Source of the DNA: Thermanaerothrix sp034436175
GTDB taxonomy: Bacteria; Chloroflexota; Anaerolineae; Anaerolineales; Anaerolineaceae
Assembly: GCA_964427505.1 (NCBI GenBank)
Contig: CAYRUO010000003.1
Span: 248,001-312,000, forward strand
DNA length: 64,000 nt
Direction: 5' to 3'
The notes beneath the pieces were generated by a model. The model saw only the letters and a list, made by a program, of their open reading frames with translations, was not told where the DNA came from and did no database searches. Below are positions 1 to 8,497 of the stretch, piece after piece. How positions within the stretch are numbered: the stretch's first letter is position 1; every line of letters starts with the position of its first letter. A program made the position numbers and the translations under genes.

Positions 1-743
1 ATGCTGTGAAAGGAAAATATTTCCTGAAGCGAGGCTACGATTGAAGGGAGAACTTGTTCAACGTCCATCACCGCGCTAATCTTCTGGCCGACTTCGTTGA
101 TCGCGCGGAGTTGGTCGGCACGGCGTTTTTCGGCACGGGTGCGCTCTTCCAGGTGGTTTAGAAGGGTAAGGATATTCTGGTGAATCTCCCGCGAGGGTTG
201 TAGGAACTCATCCATGAAAATCGTCACAGCCACAACCAAGCCGTGAGGTTTCAGCGAAGGGGGCCAAACCGGGTGACACACCATATATTTCTTGCGCACA
301 TTACCTTCGTAGTCTTTGAACTCATAGTATCCTTCTGATTCCCCGGTCAAAGATTGCTCAATGATTTCCCAGAAATTCTGGAAGCGTCCGGCCAGGTGAC
401 GTAAATCCGCCCCGATCAATTCTGGGTTAACATGGAATCGATTAATCCCCTGGGTATCGTGGACGGCTGAATACCCGGTCTGGCCGACCCTTTGAACGGC
501 GATGGCAGCCAGTTTGGCGTCTGCACTCAGTGCCTCCAGGTTGGGGTAGGTGTGACAAGAAAGGTAAATTTCAATTTGTCTGGCGATATCGTTGGCTTTC
601 TGGCGGATTAATTGTTTACCTAAGGTTTCCAGTGCCTCGGCAGCGAGGTTGGCAGCTTGTTGTCCAATTTGAACGCTGTCTTCAAGGGGGGATTCGAGAT
701 GAAGGGGTACAAACATCGAAGGGACGGGCTCCTTGTTTATCAT
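1..743 (-). CDS. Cache-like/GAF sensor protein, partial (C-terminus beyond window)
   Basis: The minus strand is open from an ATG at 743 to the window edge, about 247 codons. Residues about 75-185 resemble an extracytoplasmic-type Cache sensor (motif VGQTGYSAV). A charged coiled-coil linker (about 200-222) follows, and then the start of a GAF domain (INEVGQKISAVMDVEQ). No signal peptide or membrane helix is visible, so the protein may sense in the cytoplasm. The missing part is probably a histidine kinase, because a NarL-type regulator lies divergently next to it at 854. There is no convincing ribosome site at 743; a second ATG at 716 is possible. The type of sensor is fairly clear, but the output domain is unknown. 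Confidence 0.7.
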   Translation of the reverse strand, partial: MINKEPVPSMFVPLHLESPLEDSVQIGQQAANLAAEALETLGKQLIRQKANDIARQIEIYLSCHTYPNLEALSADAKLAAIAVQRVGQTGYSAVHDTQGINRFHVNPELIGADLRHLAGRFQNFWEIIEQSLTGESEGYYEFKDYEGNVRKKYMVCHPVWPPSLKPHGLVVAVTIFMDEFLQPSREIHQNILTLLNHLEERTRAEKRRADQLRAINEVGQKISAVMDVEQVLPSIVASLQEIFSFHS

Positions 744-853
744 AGTTGGTGATATTGTGTCATAAAAGATGGTTATAGGTATTCTACTCCAAATTTTGGG
801 GTCAGTTTATAATCAGAATGCCCCAGAAAATTTCAGCCTGGTGAGGAGGGTGT

Positions 854-1501
854 GTGGAAAACCCCAATGTGCGTATTTTGATTGCCGATGACCACCCGGT
901 CATTCGGGAGGGATTAAGCGCTATGCTCGCTAGTGTGGTGGGATTCGAAGTTGTGGGCGAAGCGAGAGATGGGCAAGAGGCCATGGATTTGGCGTTACGC
1001 CTTGTGCCTGATATTGTGCTTATGGATTTGCGGATGCCGGGAATGGATGGCGTTCAAGCCATGCGGTTGATCCGTGCCCAATGTGAGTCCATACGGTTTA
1101 TCATATTGACCGTGTATGATAATGATGAGTATATTTTCGAGGGTATTCGGGCCGGCGCGTCGGCTTATTTGCTTAAGGACGTGTCGCGGGATGAGTTGAT
1201 TAATGCCATTCGCGAGGTTCATCATGGACAGTCTTTGCTCCATCCTCAGATTACCCGCAAGTTATTCGATCGCGTGTCCGGGAGTGGTGAAGGGGAACGT
1301 GGTGTGGCGCTTACGGATCGCGAATTGGAAATCTTGCGCATGATGGCTAACGGGGCATCGAATAAGCAAATTGCTGCGCGCCTCAAGATTAGCAGTCACA
1401 CGGTAAAAACCCATGTGAGTAACATTTATCAGAAACTTGAGGTCAACGATCGTGCCGAGGCGGTAGCAAAAGCCATTCGCCAAGGCATTTTGCGGGGATG
1501 A
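854..1501 (+). CDS. NarL/LuxR-family response regulator
   Basis: This 215-residue protein has a receiver domain (acid pocket IADDHP near the N-terminus, phospho-acceptor Asp in VLMDLRMPG, Lys in YLLKDVS) and a C-terminal LuxR-type helix-turn-helix (LTDRELEILRMMANGASNKQIA). The length is normal for the NarL family. I chose the GTG start because GAGGAGGG sits just upstream and translation begins directly with the receiver fold. It diverges from the truncated sensor at 1-743, which is the natural candidate for its partner kinase. The target genes are unknown. The hpd operon begins 190 bp downstream but is separated from it by a terminator. Confidence 0.92.
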   Translation: MENPNVRILIADDHPVIREGLSAMLASVVGFEVVGEARDGQEAMDLALRLVPDIVLMDLRMPGMDGVQAMRLIRAQCESIRFIILTVYDNDEYIFEGIRAGASAYLLKDVSRDELINAIREVHHGQSLLHPQITRKLFDRVSGSGEGERGVALTDRELEILRMMANGASNKQIAARLKISSHTVKTHVSNIYQKLEVNDRAEAVAKAIRQGILRG

Positions 1502-1553
1502 TTATGGCTTAGCCCAAGACGGGCATCGGTCAAATGGGGGATACCCGGATAGG

Positions 1554-1585
1554 AAAAAAGGCTGACGGTTGGGTCAGCCTTTTTT
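1554..1585 (+). terminator. Intrinsic terminator after the NarL-type regulator
   Basis: A 13-bp perfect stem has left arm 1554-1566 and right arm 1573-1585, with the 6-nt loop GGTTGG, and it ends in TTTTTT. It closes the regulator transcript before the hpd promoter region. A-tracts on the 5' side would also let it work for minus-strand transcripts. Confidence 0.9.
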
Positions 1586-1604
1586 CGGTCTGCGGGATCG
1601 GAGG

Positions 1605-1642
1605 AATCCCCGATTGAGTAAGAGGGGGGATTTGATTAAAGT
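1605..1642 (+). promoter_or_regulatory. Candidate hpd promoter with overlapping inverted repeat
   Basis: TTGAGT (1614-1619) and TAAAGT (1637-1642) are 17 bp apart, a fair sigma-70 match. The inverted repeat AATCCCC (1605-1611) / GGGGATT (1626-1632) has arms 21 bp apart, two helical turns, and brackets the -35 hexamer, as a repressor or activator site would. It could respond to 4-hydroxyphenylacetate or redox state, but no regulator can be named. Confidence 0.45.
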
Positions 1643-1688
1643 GTTTACGGAAAACCTCCTCTAAAATCCCGCAAGAAAGGAGTGTAAC

Positions 1689-4427
1689 ATGTCAGAGAAG
1701 TCTGTAGGTGTGCAGGAAGTCACCAGGAGTCTGGCTGACATACTGCAAGAAAAAGGCATCCCCATCAGTTTCCAATACGGGAAAGCCCCTGAAGAAATGG
1801 TAGATCGCGAAGTAAAGCGCGAACCGACTCCCCGCGCAAAGAAACTTCGCGATCTGTATTTTAACACCTACTCTTCAGTGGATTTGGAATTCCCGTACTG
1901 GTACACGCGCAAGTACATGGAACTGGATAATGAGGTTCCGATTGTGCGCCGCGCGTTGGCTCTGAAGCACGCCTTCAGCCATTTGACGCCCAGCATCTAC
2001 CCAGGAGAACTCTTGGTGATGGGCAAAGCACACTATTACCGCGGCTCCTTCCCGATGCCTTGGCTTTCGGAATCCTTCTACGTGGCTAAGGAAGATGAAC
2101 TATACCAAGAGGCCTTAAAGCGCGGTAGTGCTTCGGCAGGTGAACTGTCGAAATTCGGTTCGGGTGGTGGCAACGTTACCAAATCCTTTGGTAATGTGGT
2201 CTCTATCGCCGGTAAGTTTGGTATCCGCAGTGAAGAGGTACCCGCCCTATTGAAATTAGCCAAACAATGGGTAGGTAAATCGGTGGAAGATCTGGGGCAC
2301 AAATATGAGATGATGGTGCCCGAGTACGATCTCAAAGAGAAACTGATGCGCTCCCTGATCTGCATGTTTGATTCTGGGTTCACCCTGCCGCAGGGGCGCG
2401 AGGTGATCAACTATTACTATCCGCTCCAGTACGGCTTTGACGGTTTGATCGAGATCTGCAAACAGCGCAAAGCCGAGGTGGCAGGCAAAGCGGATGGCGA
2501 CGGGATCACCGGCATGGATCGCCTGTATTACTACGATGCGGTGATCCATGTGATTGAAGGTTTGCAGGCGTGGATCCTCAACTATGCTAAAGAAGCGCGC
2601 CGCTTGGTGGGCATCACCACGGATCCGGTGCAGAAGAAGGAATACGAAGAGATTGCAGAAACCCTAGAATGGATTGCCCACAACCAGCCGCGCACGTTCC
2701 GCGAGGCGTTGCAACTGACCTACACCCTCCATATCGCCGTACTCAACGAGGACGCCATCTCGGGTATGTCCCCCGGCCGCTTGGGGCAGGTCTTGTGGCC
2801 CTGGTATGAGCAGGATATGGAAGCGGGGCGCATTACCAAGGACAAAGTCCTGGAGTTATTGGAATGCCATCGCGTGAAATTCACCTGCATTGACTGCTTT
2901 GCTTCAATGGGTGTGGTTGGCGGTGTATTGTCGGGCAACACCTTCAACAACCTGAGCATGGGTGGTCTGACCAAGGATGGTGACCCGGCCAGCAATGATC
3001 TCGAGAAACTCATCCTTGAATCTGCAATGAGCCTGCAGTCACCGCAACCCACTCTTTCAGTACTTTATGACGAAAAGTTGCCGGAAGATTTCTTGCTTAA
3101 GGCGATTGAGTGCGTCAAGACCGGAACGGGTTATCCTGCCTGGATGAACAACCAGATTGGCATTCAATTTTTATTGAGCCAATATGGCCCCGAAGGCATG
3201 ACCCTCCCCGAGGCGCGTGCTATCGCCATCGGCGGTTGTCTAGAAACCTCGCCGTGCTCATGGCATCAATTGACGCTGAACGGCAAGAAGTACTGGATCC
3301 CCGGTGGCGCCGGTCAACCAACTTCGGTGGGTGTCCACTTCATCGCCAACCCCAAGATTCTCGAATGCGTGATTTTCAATGGCTACGATCACCGCATTAA
3401 AGAACAGATCTTCCCGCCTCACAACCGCAAGTTGGAAACCTATGAGGAACTGTGGGAGGTTTACAAGCAGTATTATGAGATGGCGGTAGATGCCCTATGC
3501 AAATGCAACAACATCCAGCACGATATTTGGCGCAAGAACAATATGACCATCATCAACTCGTTCTTGAAGCCGGATTGTCTGGAGAAAGGGCGTCATATTG
3601 GCCAGTTGGGCTACCGCTACAACGCTACCTTCAATGTGGAATCCTGCGGCACCATCAACATGGTTAACTCCCTGGCCGCGCTCAAGAAACTGGTCTATGA
3701 CGAGAAGAAGTACACCCTGGATGAGATGCGTGAGGCCATCCTGGAGAACTTCGGTTTCAAGACTGCCCATGAAGTGGGGTCCTTCTCCCTGTTCTCCCAG
3801 GTGAAGAAACCGGGTGGCGAAAAGTACGACAAGATTCACAGTGACTGCTTGCTGGCGAATAAGTACGGCAATGATGATCCGTATGTAGACAGCATCCTCC
3901 GCGAATACGAGGATTGGTTCTGCGATATGTGCCACAAGTTCGAGTCGCTGTATGCCAAGCCGCTCTATGCGTGCCAGATTTCGGTTTCAACCCATGGCCC
4001 GCAGGGTGCGGCAACGCTGGCTACTCCGGATGGGCGCTTGGCGGGTACAACCTATGCGGATGGTTCAATGTCGGCATATCCGGGTACGGATCGCAATGGC
4101 CCCTATGCGCTGTTCAATTCGGCTACGGTTTGGGATCACGCTAAATCGCAGAACAGCCAGATGAACCTGAAGATCCACCCGAGCGCTGTCAAAGGCATTG
4201 AGGGGTCGCGCAAGTTGCTTGAGTTGACCCGTGCCTATATGCGCCGCGGTGCGTTCCACATCCAGTATAACATTGTGGACTCCAAGATTTTGAAGGATGC
4301 TCAAGCCCATCCCGAGAATTACCGTGACTTGCTCATCCGCGTGGCGGGCTTTACCCAGTACTGGGTCGAATTGGGTAAGCAGATCCAGGATGAAGTTATC
4401 GCCCGCACCGAGTATGAGGAAGTCTAA
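1689..4427 (+). CDS. hpdB: 4-hydroxyphenylacetate decarboxylase, glycyl radical subunit
   Basis: This 912-residue glycyl radical enzyme is predicted to decarboxylate 4-hydroxyphenylacetate to p-cresol. The thiyl Cys517 and Glu519 lie in GGCLETSPC, and the glycyl radical residue is Gly887 in RVAGFTQYW. From memory of the Clostridium HPAD structure, its residues R223, S344, F405, C503, E505, H536, E637, I750 and G873 all find the same residue here at a constant +14 offset: R237, S358, F419, C517, E519, H550, E651, I764 and G887. E651 is the residue that would contact the para-hydroxyl group, which argues against phenylacetate or indoleacetate decarboxylase. GAAAGGAG precedes the ATG. The HpdC-like gene just downstream supports the call; related pyruvate formate-lyases and diol dehydratases have no such subunit. 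Confidence 0.93.
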   Translation: MSEKSVGVQEVTRSLADILQEKGIPISFQYGKAPEEMVDREVKREPTPRAKKLRDLYFNTYSSVDLEFPYWYTRKYMELDNEVPIVRRALALKHAFSHLTPSIYPGELLVMGKAHYYRGSFPMPWLSESFYVAKEDELYQEALKRGSASAGELSKFGSGGGNVTKSFGNVVSIAGKFGIRSEEVPALLKLAKQWVGKSVEDLGHKYEMMVPEYDLKEKLMRSLICMFDSGFTLPQGREVINYYYPLQYGFDGLIEICKQRKAEVAGKADGDGITGMDRLYYYDAVIHVIEGLQAWILNYAKEARRLVGITTDPVQKKEYEEIAETLEWIAHNQPRTFREALQLTYTLHIAVLNEDAISGMSPGRLGQVLWPWYEQDMEAGRITKDKVLELLECHRVKFTCIDCFASMGVVGGVLSGNTFNNLSMGGLTKDGDPASNDLEKLILESAMSLQSPQPTLSVLYDEKLPEDFLLKAIECVKTGTGYPAWMNNQIGIQFLLSQYGPEGMTLPEARAIAIGGCLETSPCSWHQLTLNGKKYWIPGGAGQPTSVGVHFIANPKILECVIFNGYDHRIKEQIFPPHNRKLETYEELWEVYKQYYEMAVDALCKCNNIQHDIWRKNNMTIINSFLKPDCLEKGRHIGQLGYRYNATFNVESCGTINMVNSLAALKKLVYDEKKYTLDEMREAILENFGFKTAHEVGSFSLFSQVKKPGGEKYDKIHSDCLLANKYGNDDPYVDSILREYEDWFCDMCHKFESLYAKPLYACQISVSTHGPQGAATLATPDGRLAGTTYADGSMSAYPGTDRNGPYALFNSATVWDHAKSQNSQMNLKIHPSAVKGIEGSRKLLELTRAYMRRGAFHIQYNIVDSKILKDAQAHPENYRDLLIRVAGFTQYWVELGKQIQDEVIARTEYEEV

Positions 4428-4467
4428 TCTGAGGTGAACTCACAATTTTCTAGAAGGAGATGCAAAC

Positions 4468-4734
4468 GTGAGCCAGGAAACTTTACGGCACAATGATTGC
4501 AGGAACTTTGTGGCAGTTGACGTCACCAAGGGCATTTGCCGCCGCACCAATGAGTTGGTTTTGATTGACTCAGAGGTATGTGGAAGTTTCACGGCATTGC
4601 CCAAGTGCAAGAACTGCGCGTTCTTCAAAGAGGATGGGCAGGATACCATTGGCACTTGCACGGCTGAGAAGACCCAACCCTGGACCTTCAAGGACCTCAT
4701 CGCTGTCACATGTGAGATGTACGCCACAAAATAG
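4468..4734 (+). CDS. hpdC: 4-hydroxyphenylacetate decarboxylase small iron-sulfur subunit
   Basis: This 88-residue protein carries one His and seven Cys: H8, C11, C24, C38, C47, C50, C64 and C82. That matches the ligand set of the HPAD small subunit, which binds two [4Fe-4S] clusters. The segment HNDCRNFVAVD...KGICR is characteristic of HpdC. In the known enzyme this subunit joins the large subunit in a hetero-octamer and tunes the radical state. The GTG start follows AGAAGGAGA (4452-4460) with a 7-nt spacer. The gene lies 40 bp after hpdB in the same operon. Its presence is the best single sign that the large subunit is HPAD rather than another arylacetate decarboxylase. Confidence 0.93.
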   Translation: MSQETLRHNDCRNFVAVDVTKGICRRTNELVLIDSEVCGSFTALPKCKNCAFFKEDGQDTIGTCTAEKTQPWTFKDLIAVTCEMYATK

Positions 4735-4752
4735 ATGTGCAGATGAAACAAG

Positions 4753-4776
4753 GGGGGCGTCCATTGTGACGCCCCC
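4753..4776 (+). other. Intercistronic hairpin between hpdC and the transporter gene
   Basis: A 9-bp perfect GC-rich stem, GGGGGCGTC (4753-4761) / GACGCCCCC (4768-4776), has a 6-nt loop and no T-run. Without a U-tract it is more likely an mRNA processing or 3'-end stabilising element, raising hpdBC relative to the genes behind it, than a full terminator. Confidence 0.65.
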
Positions 4777-4807
4777 GACCCATCCAATTCCAGTCGGAGA
4801 TTAAGAA

Positions 4808-6112
4808 ATGGACGAGAAAACCGCAAAACGAATTGGCTACATGGTTGTGGCTGCCTCATTCTTAGCGGTGTTTTGCTTATTTGGATATCGTTCCACCTTC
4901 TCGGTACTTCAAGGCCCAATGGCAAAAGACATGGGGTGGACCACGTCCCAAACTTCACTGGGTTATTCCCTGATGATGACGGTGTATGCCATTACGGCTT
5001 TCTTCAGCGGGATGATTATTGACCGCTGGGGTAATCGGCCTGCCTACCTGATCGGGGCTGTATTTGCGGCTTTGGGCTACCTGCTGACCAGCAAGGTGCA
5101 GGCGTACTGGCAGTATCTGCTGGTTTATGCCCTGTTCGCAGGGATCGGCACCGGCATGTTGTGGGTGTCCTCAACGGTTTCGGTGCGCAAATGGTACGTG
5201 GGTCGTACCTATGCTACCATGTGGGGGATCGCCTTTGCCGGTGCGCCCATTGCTCAGGTGGTTCTCAGCCTGGGTGTCAAACCCATCCTACTGAGCACGG
5301 GATGGCGAGCCGCGATGGAAATCCTCGCCGTGGTCGTCTTCGTGGCCTTGATTTTGGCTGGTATCCTCGCGCGTAAAAACCCTGAAGGCTATGGCTTGAA
5401 ACCGTTTGGTCTGACCCCTGGTGCGGCCGCGGCTAAAGATGAACACAATTGGTCTTTGAAGGAAGCCTTTGGAAATTACGCCATTTGGGGCACCATTCTG
5501 GCATTCTTGACCGCTATGGTGGCAGAATTCCTGGTTTGGACGCAGGTGGTGCGCTTCTGGACCGAGGATGCCAAACTTGATTTGTCAACAGCAACCAACC
5601 TTTATGTAGCCATTGGCCTAGCCGGTATTATTACCATGCCCTTAATGGGTGTGGTAGCGGATAAGCTGGTGGCTAGGTTCGGGATTGAAAGCAAAGCCCG
5701 AAAGACGATGCTGATTATTGCCCCCATTTGTGGCATTGCGGCATGCATCTTGCTGTTGGTCAGTCTGACCCCAGGGGCGACGATTGTAGCGGGACTGATC
5801 GCCTGCATTCTGTTCGCAGTTTATTGGGCCATTGAACCCGGTGGTTGCGCCGGATATGCGGGCTCGGTGTACGGTCGGAAGACATTGGGTAAGATTTGGG
5901 GCTTTGCCACCCTTATCGTTATGGGCATTGGTCCGGCGGTCGGTTCCTTTATGGGCGGTTACCTTTTTGATGTATCTGGAACCTACCGCTACTCGATTAT
6001 CTTTGCCCTATCCGCCTTTGTGATTTCGGCGATTGTGGCTTCTACCCTGCCGCTGGCCGCTCAACCCAAGACCGCCGTTGTTAAGGCGGCTGAGGGTGCA
6101 CCTGCTGATTAA
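4808..6112 (+). CDS. MFS transporter (oxalate/formate antiporter-like), probable aromatic-acid carrier
   Basis: This 434-residue polytopic protein has about 12 predicted membrane helices. The MFS loop signature is seen after helix 2 (GMIIDRWGNRPAY). Overall it resembles the oxalate:formate antiporter family of carboxylate carriers. GGAG precedes the ATG at a normal distance. It sits between hpdC and hpdA and is bounded on both sides by strong intercistronic hairpins. From this position I infer uptake of 4-hydroxyphenylacetate, or exchange of it for a product, at the cytoplasmic membrane. Substrate specificity cannot be read from the sequence. The Clostridium operons I recall are hpdB-C-A without this insert. 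Confidence 0.85.
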   Translation: MDEKTAKRIGYMVVAASFLAVFCLFGYRSTFSVLQGPMAKDMGWTTSQTSLGYSLMMTVYAITAFFSGMIIDRWGNRPAYLIGAVFAALGYLLTSKVQAYWQYLLVYALFAGIGTGMLWVSSTVSVRKWYVGRTYATMWGIAFAGAPIAQVVLSLGVKPILLSTGWRAAMEILAVVVFVALILAGILARKNPEGYGLKPFGLTPGAAAAKDEHNWSLKEAFGNYAIWGTILAFLTAMVAEFLVWTQVVRFWTEDAKLDLSTATNLYVAIGLAGIITMPLMGVVADKLVARFGIESKARKTMLIIAPICGIAACILLLVSLTPGATIVAGLIACILFAVYWAIEPGGCAGYAGSVYGRKTLGKIWGFATLIVMGIGPAVGSFMGGYLFDVSGTYRYSIIFALSAFVISAIVASTLPLAAQPKTAVVKAAEGAPAD

Positions 6113-6141
6113 TACAAGTAAAAGAGTGCCAAATCGGACTT

Positions 6142-6174
6142 TGGGCCTGGGAGACCGTCTTGCTCCCAGGCCCA
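6142..6174 (+). other. Intercistronic hairpin between the transporter gene and hpdA
   Basis: A 12-bp perfect stem, TGGGCCTGGGAG (6142-6153) / CTCCCAGGCCCA (6163-6174), has a 9-nt loop. No T-run follows, only AGAAAGG and then the hpdA ribosome site. It is likely to attenuate or process the operon mRNA so that hpdA is made in smaller amounts. Confidence 0.7.
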
Positions 6175-6193
6175 GAAAGGGATAGGAGAGAAG

Positions 6194-7159
6194 ATGAACG
6201 AAGAAAAAGGATTGATTTTTGATATTCAAGGCTATTCTGTTCACGATGGCCCGGGCTGTCGGACACTTGTTTTTCTCAAGGGGTGTCCGCTGGATTGTGC
6301 TTGGTGCTCTAACCCTGAGGGTAAGCAGTTTAAGCAAGAAATTATGTATCGCGCTACGAAATGCACCCACCTTACTCAAGGGTGCGAACGTTGCATTTCG
6401 GCATGTCCGGAAGGAGCAATTCGAAAGAATCTCTCTGATAATGGGGATCGAGAGGCCGTTCCTTTGATCCTGGATCGTTCTAAATGTCAGTCCTGCCGTG
6501 ACTTTGACTGTGCGGCCAGGTGTTACTTTGAGGCTTTGAAAATTTGCGGGCGCTGGTACTCGGTCTCGGAATTGATGCGCGTTTTAAAACGCGATCAGCA
6601 ATACTGGGGAGGCCAGGGTGGGGTAACGTTTTCGGGTGGCGAGCCATTAATGCAGCGTCGTTTTATGCGGGCGGTGTTGGAGGCTTGTCGTGATGCCTAC
6701 ATTCATACGGCAGTGGAAACCAGCGCCTATATCGAATCCGGTGCTTTCCTGGAATTAATGAAGTTTGTGGATTGGGCATTTATTGATATTAAGCATATGG
6801 ACCCCGAGAAGCACAAGATTGGGACAGGGGTATCGAACGAACTAATCTTAAGCAACATAGCGCTGTTAGCGCGTTCCGGCTGGTCGGGGCGACTTATCAT
6901 TCGCATGCCCGTCATTCCGGGTTTCAACGATGATGATGAGAACATCCTGAAAACCGCTGAATTCCTGCGCCAAGTAGGTTTGGTGGAAATGAACATCTTG
7001 CCATTTCATCGGCTCGGTGACTCCAAGTGGTCACAACTGGGGGAAGTGTATCCTTATCGAGATTATGAGGGTACCCCAGAAGAGAAAATGGCACATCTTC
7101 AACGGTTACTTCTGGATCAACAGATTGCTTGTTACGTCGGGTCAGAGACACCGTTTTGA
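6194..7159 (+). CDS. hpdA: HPAD glycyl-radical activating enzyme (radical SAM)
   Basis: This 321-residue enzyme would install the glycyl radical on HpdB using S-adenosylmethionine. The radical SAM triad is C31-x3-C35-x2-C38 (KGCPLDCAWCSN). A ferredoxin-like insert follows with two more cluster motifs: C57, C64, C67, C71 and C98, C101, C106, C110. The SAM-binding motif VTFSGGEPL is present. This three-cluster layout is usual for activases of the HPAD, benzylsuccinate synthase and diol dehydratase type. GGAG lies upstream of the ATG. It is the last gene of the operon and is followed by a terminator. Confidence 0.92.
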   Translation: MNEEKGLIFDIQGYSVHDGPGCRTLVFLKGCPLDCAWCSNPEGKQFKQEIMYRATKCTHLTQGCERCISACPEGAIRKNLSDNGDREAVPLILDRSKCQSCRDFDCAARCYFEALKICGRWYSVSELMRVLKRDQQYWGGQGGVTFSGGEPLMQRRFMRAVLEACRDAYIHTAVETSAYIESGAFLELMKFVDWAFIDIKHMDPEKHKIGTGVSNELILSNIALLARSGWSGRLIIRMPVIPGFNDDDENILKTAEFLRQVGLVEMNILPFHRLGDSKWSQLGEVYPYRDYEGTPEEKMAHLQRLLLDQQIACYVGSETPF

Positions 7160-7186
7160 GGTTCAGTATATAACGTTATGAAGAAT

Positions 7187-7216
7187 AGGGCAGTCCTATA
7201 TTAGGGCTGCCCTTTG
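7187..7216 (+). terminator. Terminator of the hpd operon
   Basis: A 12-bp stem has left arm 7187-7198 and right arm 7202-7213, with one G-U pair and the 3-nt loop TAT, and is followed by TTTG. It separates the hpd operon from the BMP lipoprotein gene. Confidence 0.75.
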
Positions 7217-7305
7217 TAACCAACGTTGAACTTTGAATGTTCGCGCTAGAGTTTCACATAAGTGCAACGGCACTGATATCCAGATCTGTCTCAGCGGGTG
7301 TAAAA

Positions 7306-7335
7306 TGGACATGGGGGGGAAGAAATCTACATAAT
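7306..7335 (+). promoter_or_regulatory. Promoter of the BMP lipoprotein gene
   Basis: TGGACA (7306-7311) and CATAAT (7330-7335) each match five of six consensus positions and are 18 bp apart. The predicted start near 7342 gives a 60-nt leader that ends in the ribosome site CTGAGGAGG. Confidence 0.6.
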
Positions 7336-7403
7336 TTGTGGTTGCACTTCATTGAAGCGGAAAAGCAAAAATCTAAAAATCCATATATCCCTGAGGAGGT
7401 CCT

Positions 7404-8411
7404 ATGCGATCGGCAAAATGGCTCATATTATGGATTCTGGTGGCTTCGTTACTGCTCAGTGCATGTGCTCAGGCTACCACCACCCCTACAGTTGAAGAGA
7501 AACCATTTAAGGTTGCCGTAATTCTACCCAGTACGGTCAGAGATCTGGAATGGAGCCAATCCCTTTATGAGGGATTGCTCAAAGTGCAGCAGGAAATGGG
7601 CGGCCCGAGCAAGTTGGAGATCGCTATTTCAGAAGATGCGTGGGATGTGACTAACGCGGCGGCGGCCATCCGAGATTATGCCTCGCAGGGGTATAACCTG
7701 ATTATTGCCCACGGGGCCCAATACGGAACGTCATTACAACAAATTGCACCTGAATTCCCTCAAACATCATTCGCTTGGGGTACTACTACTCAAACCTATA
7801 AAGAAGAGGGGATCAACAATATTTTTGCTTACCAACCGGAAGCCCAAGAAGGGGGCTACGTAAATGGAGTGATTGCGGGGATGCTGACCAAAACCAAGGT
7901 GGTCGGGGTCACCGGACCAGTTGAGGCTGGCGATGCCCGGTTATACAACTTGGGCTTTGAGGCTGGGGTAAAGTCCGTTGATCCCTCGATACAGGTTAAC
8001 ATCAGTTATACGGGATCATTTTCGGATGTATCGTTGATGGCAGCGGCGGCGGAGACGCATGTTCGGGCCGGCGCGGATGTTCTGACCGGTACGTCTCAAT
8101 CGGTGACCGGTGCCATTAATGTGGCCAAACAAAACGGCATTATTTGGTTGGCTTCGGCGTGGTACCAGGACTCGTTGGCACCGGATACGGTTGCGGCAAA
8201 TTTGATCTACCGCTGGGAGGTCATCCTACGCGATATGATTGCGAGCAATAAAGCCGGTGAGCCGGGTGGCAAGGTTTATTATCTGTCGTTCAAGAATGGC
8301 GGGTTAGAGATGGTGTACAATGACAAACTGGTGCCTGCTGAGGTCAAGGCCAAGGCGGAGGCCACTATCCAGGGCATCAAGGATGGAAGCATTGTAGTTG
8401 ATGTGAAGTAG
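7404..8411 (+). CDS. BMP/PnrA-family substrate-binding lipoprotein
   Basis: This 335-residue lipoprotein has a signal peptide ending in LLLSAC, with lipid-anchored Cys21, followed by a type-I periplasmic-binding fold of the BMP family. Family-like stretches include VAVILPSTVRDLEWSQSL, YNLIIAHGAQYG and the segment around GYVNGVIAGML. Relatives capture nucleosides or other small ligands for ABC importers. No permease or ATPase gene is adjacent, so it is an orphan here. Its own promoter and the terminator before it separate it from hpd, although proximity leaves room for a shared substrate. AGGAGG precedes the ATG. Confidence 0.85.
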   Translation: MRSAKWLILWILVASLLLSACAQATTTPTVEEKPFKVAVILPSTVRDLEWSQSLYEGLLKVQQEMGGPSKLEIAISEDAWDVTNAAAAIRDYASQGYNLIIAHGAQYGTSLQQIAPEFPQTSFAWGTTTQTYKEEGINNIFAYQPEAQEGGYVNGVIAGMLTKTKVVGVTGPVEAGDARLYNLGFEAGVKSVDPSIQVNISYTGSFSDVSLMAAAAETHVRAGADVLTGTSQSVTGAINVAKQNGIIWLASAWYQDSLAPDTVAANLIYRWEVILRDMIASNKAGEPGGKVYYLSFKNGGLEMVYNDKLVPAEVKAKAEATIQGIKDGSIVVDVK

Positions 8412-8438
8412 GTCGGAAAAAACAAAAACAAAGCAATT

Positions 8439-8482
8439 TGAAACGATGCGTTCCAATCTAGGGAGCGCATCGTTTCATTTTT
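8439..8482 (+). terminator. Terminator after the BMP lipoprotein gene
   Basis: A stem of about 16 bp (8439-8454 with 8462-8477, containing one G-U pair) is followed by TTTTT. It lies between two converging genes. The GAAA side gives only a weak U-tract on the minus strand, so it mainly serves the plus strand. Confidence 0.85.
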
Positions 8483-8497
8483 GGTTTTGGTTGTTCT

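Noticed and set aside
530..745. Plus-strand open frame of 71 codons
   Set aside because: It is antisense to the well-formed Cache/GAF sensor reading frame and its product looks like no protein family.
3495..3935. Long minus-strand open frame inside hpdB
   Set aside because: It is the shadow of a conserved glycyl-radical enzyme segment; the product is hydrophobic without pattern.
1689..4427. Pyruvate formate-lyase, glycerol/diol dehydratase or choline TMA-lyase
   Set aside because: The CLETSPC active site with His550 and Glu651, and the HpdC-like subunit, fit 4-hydroxyphenylacetate decarboxylase and not these relatives.
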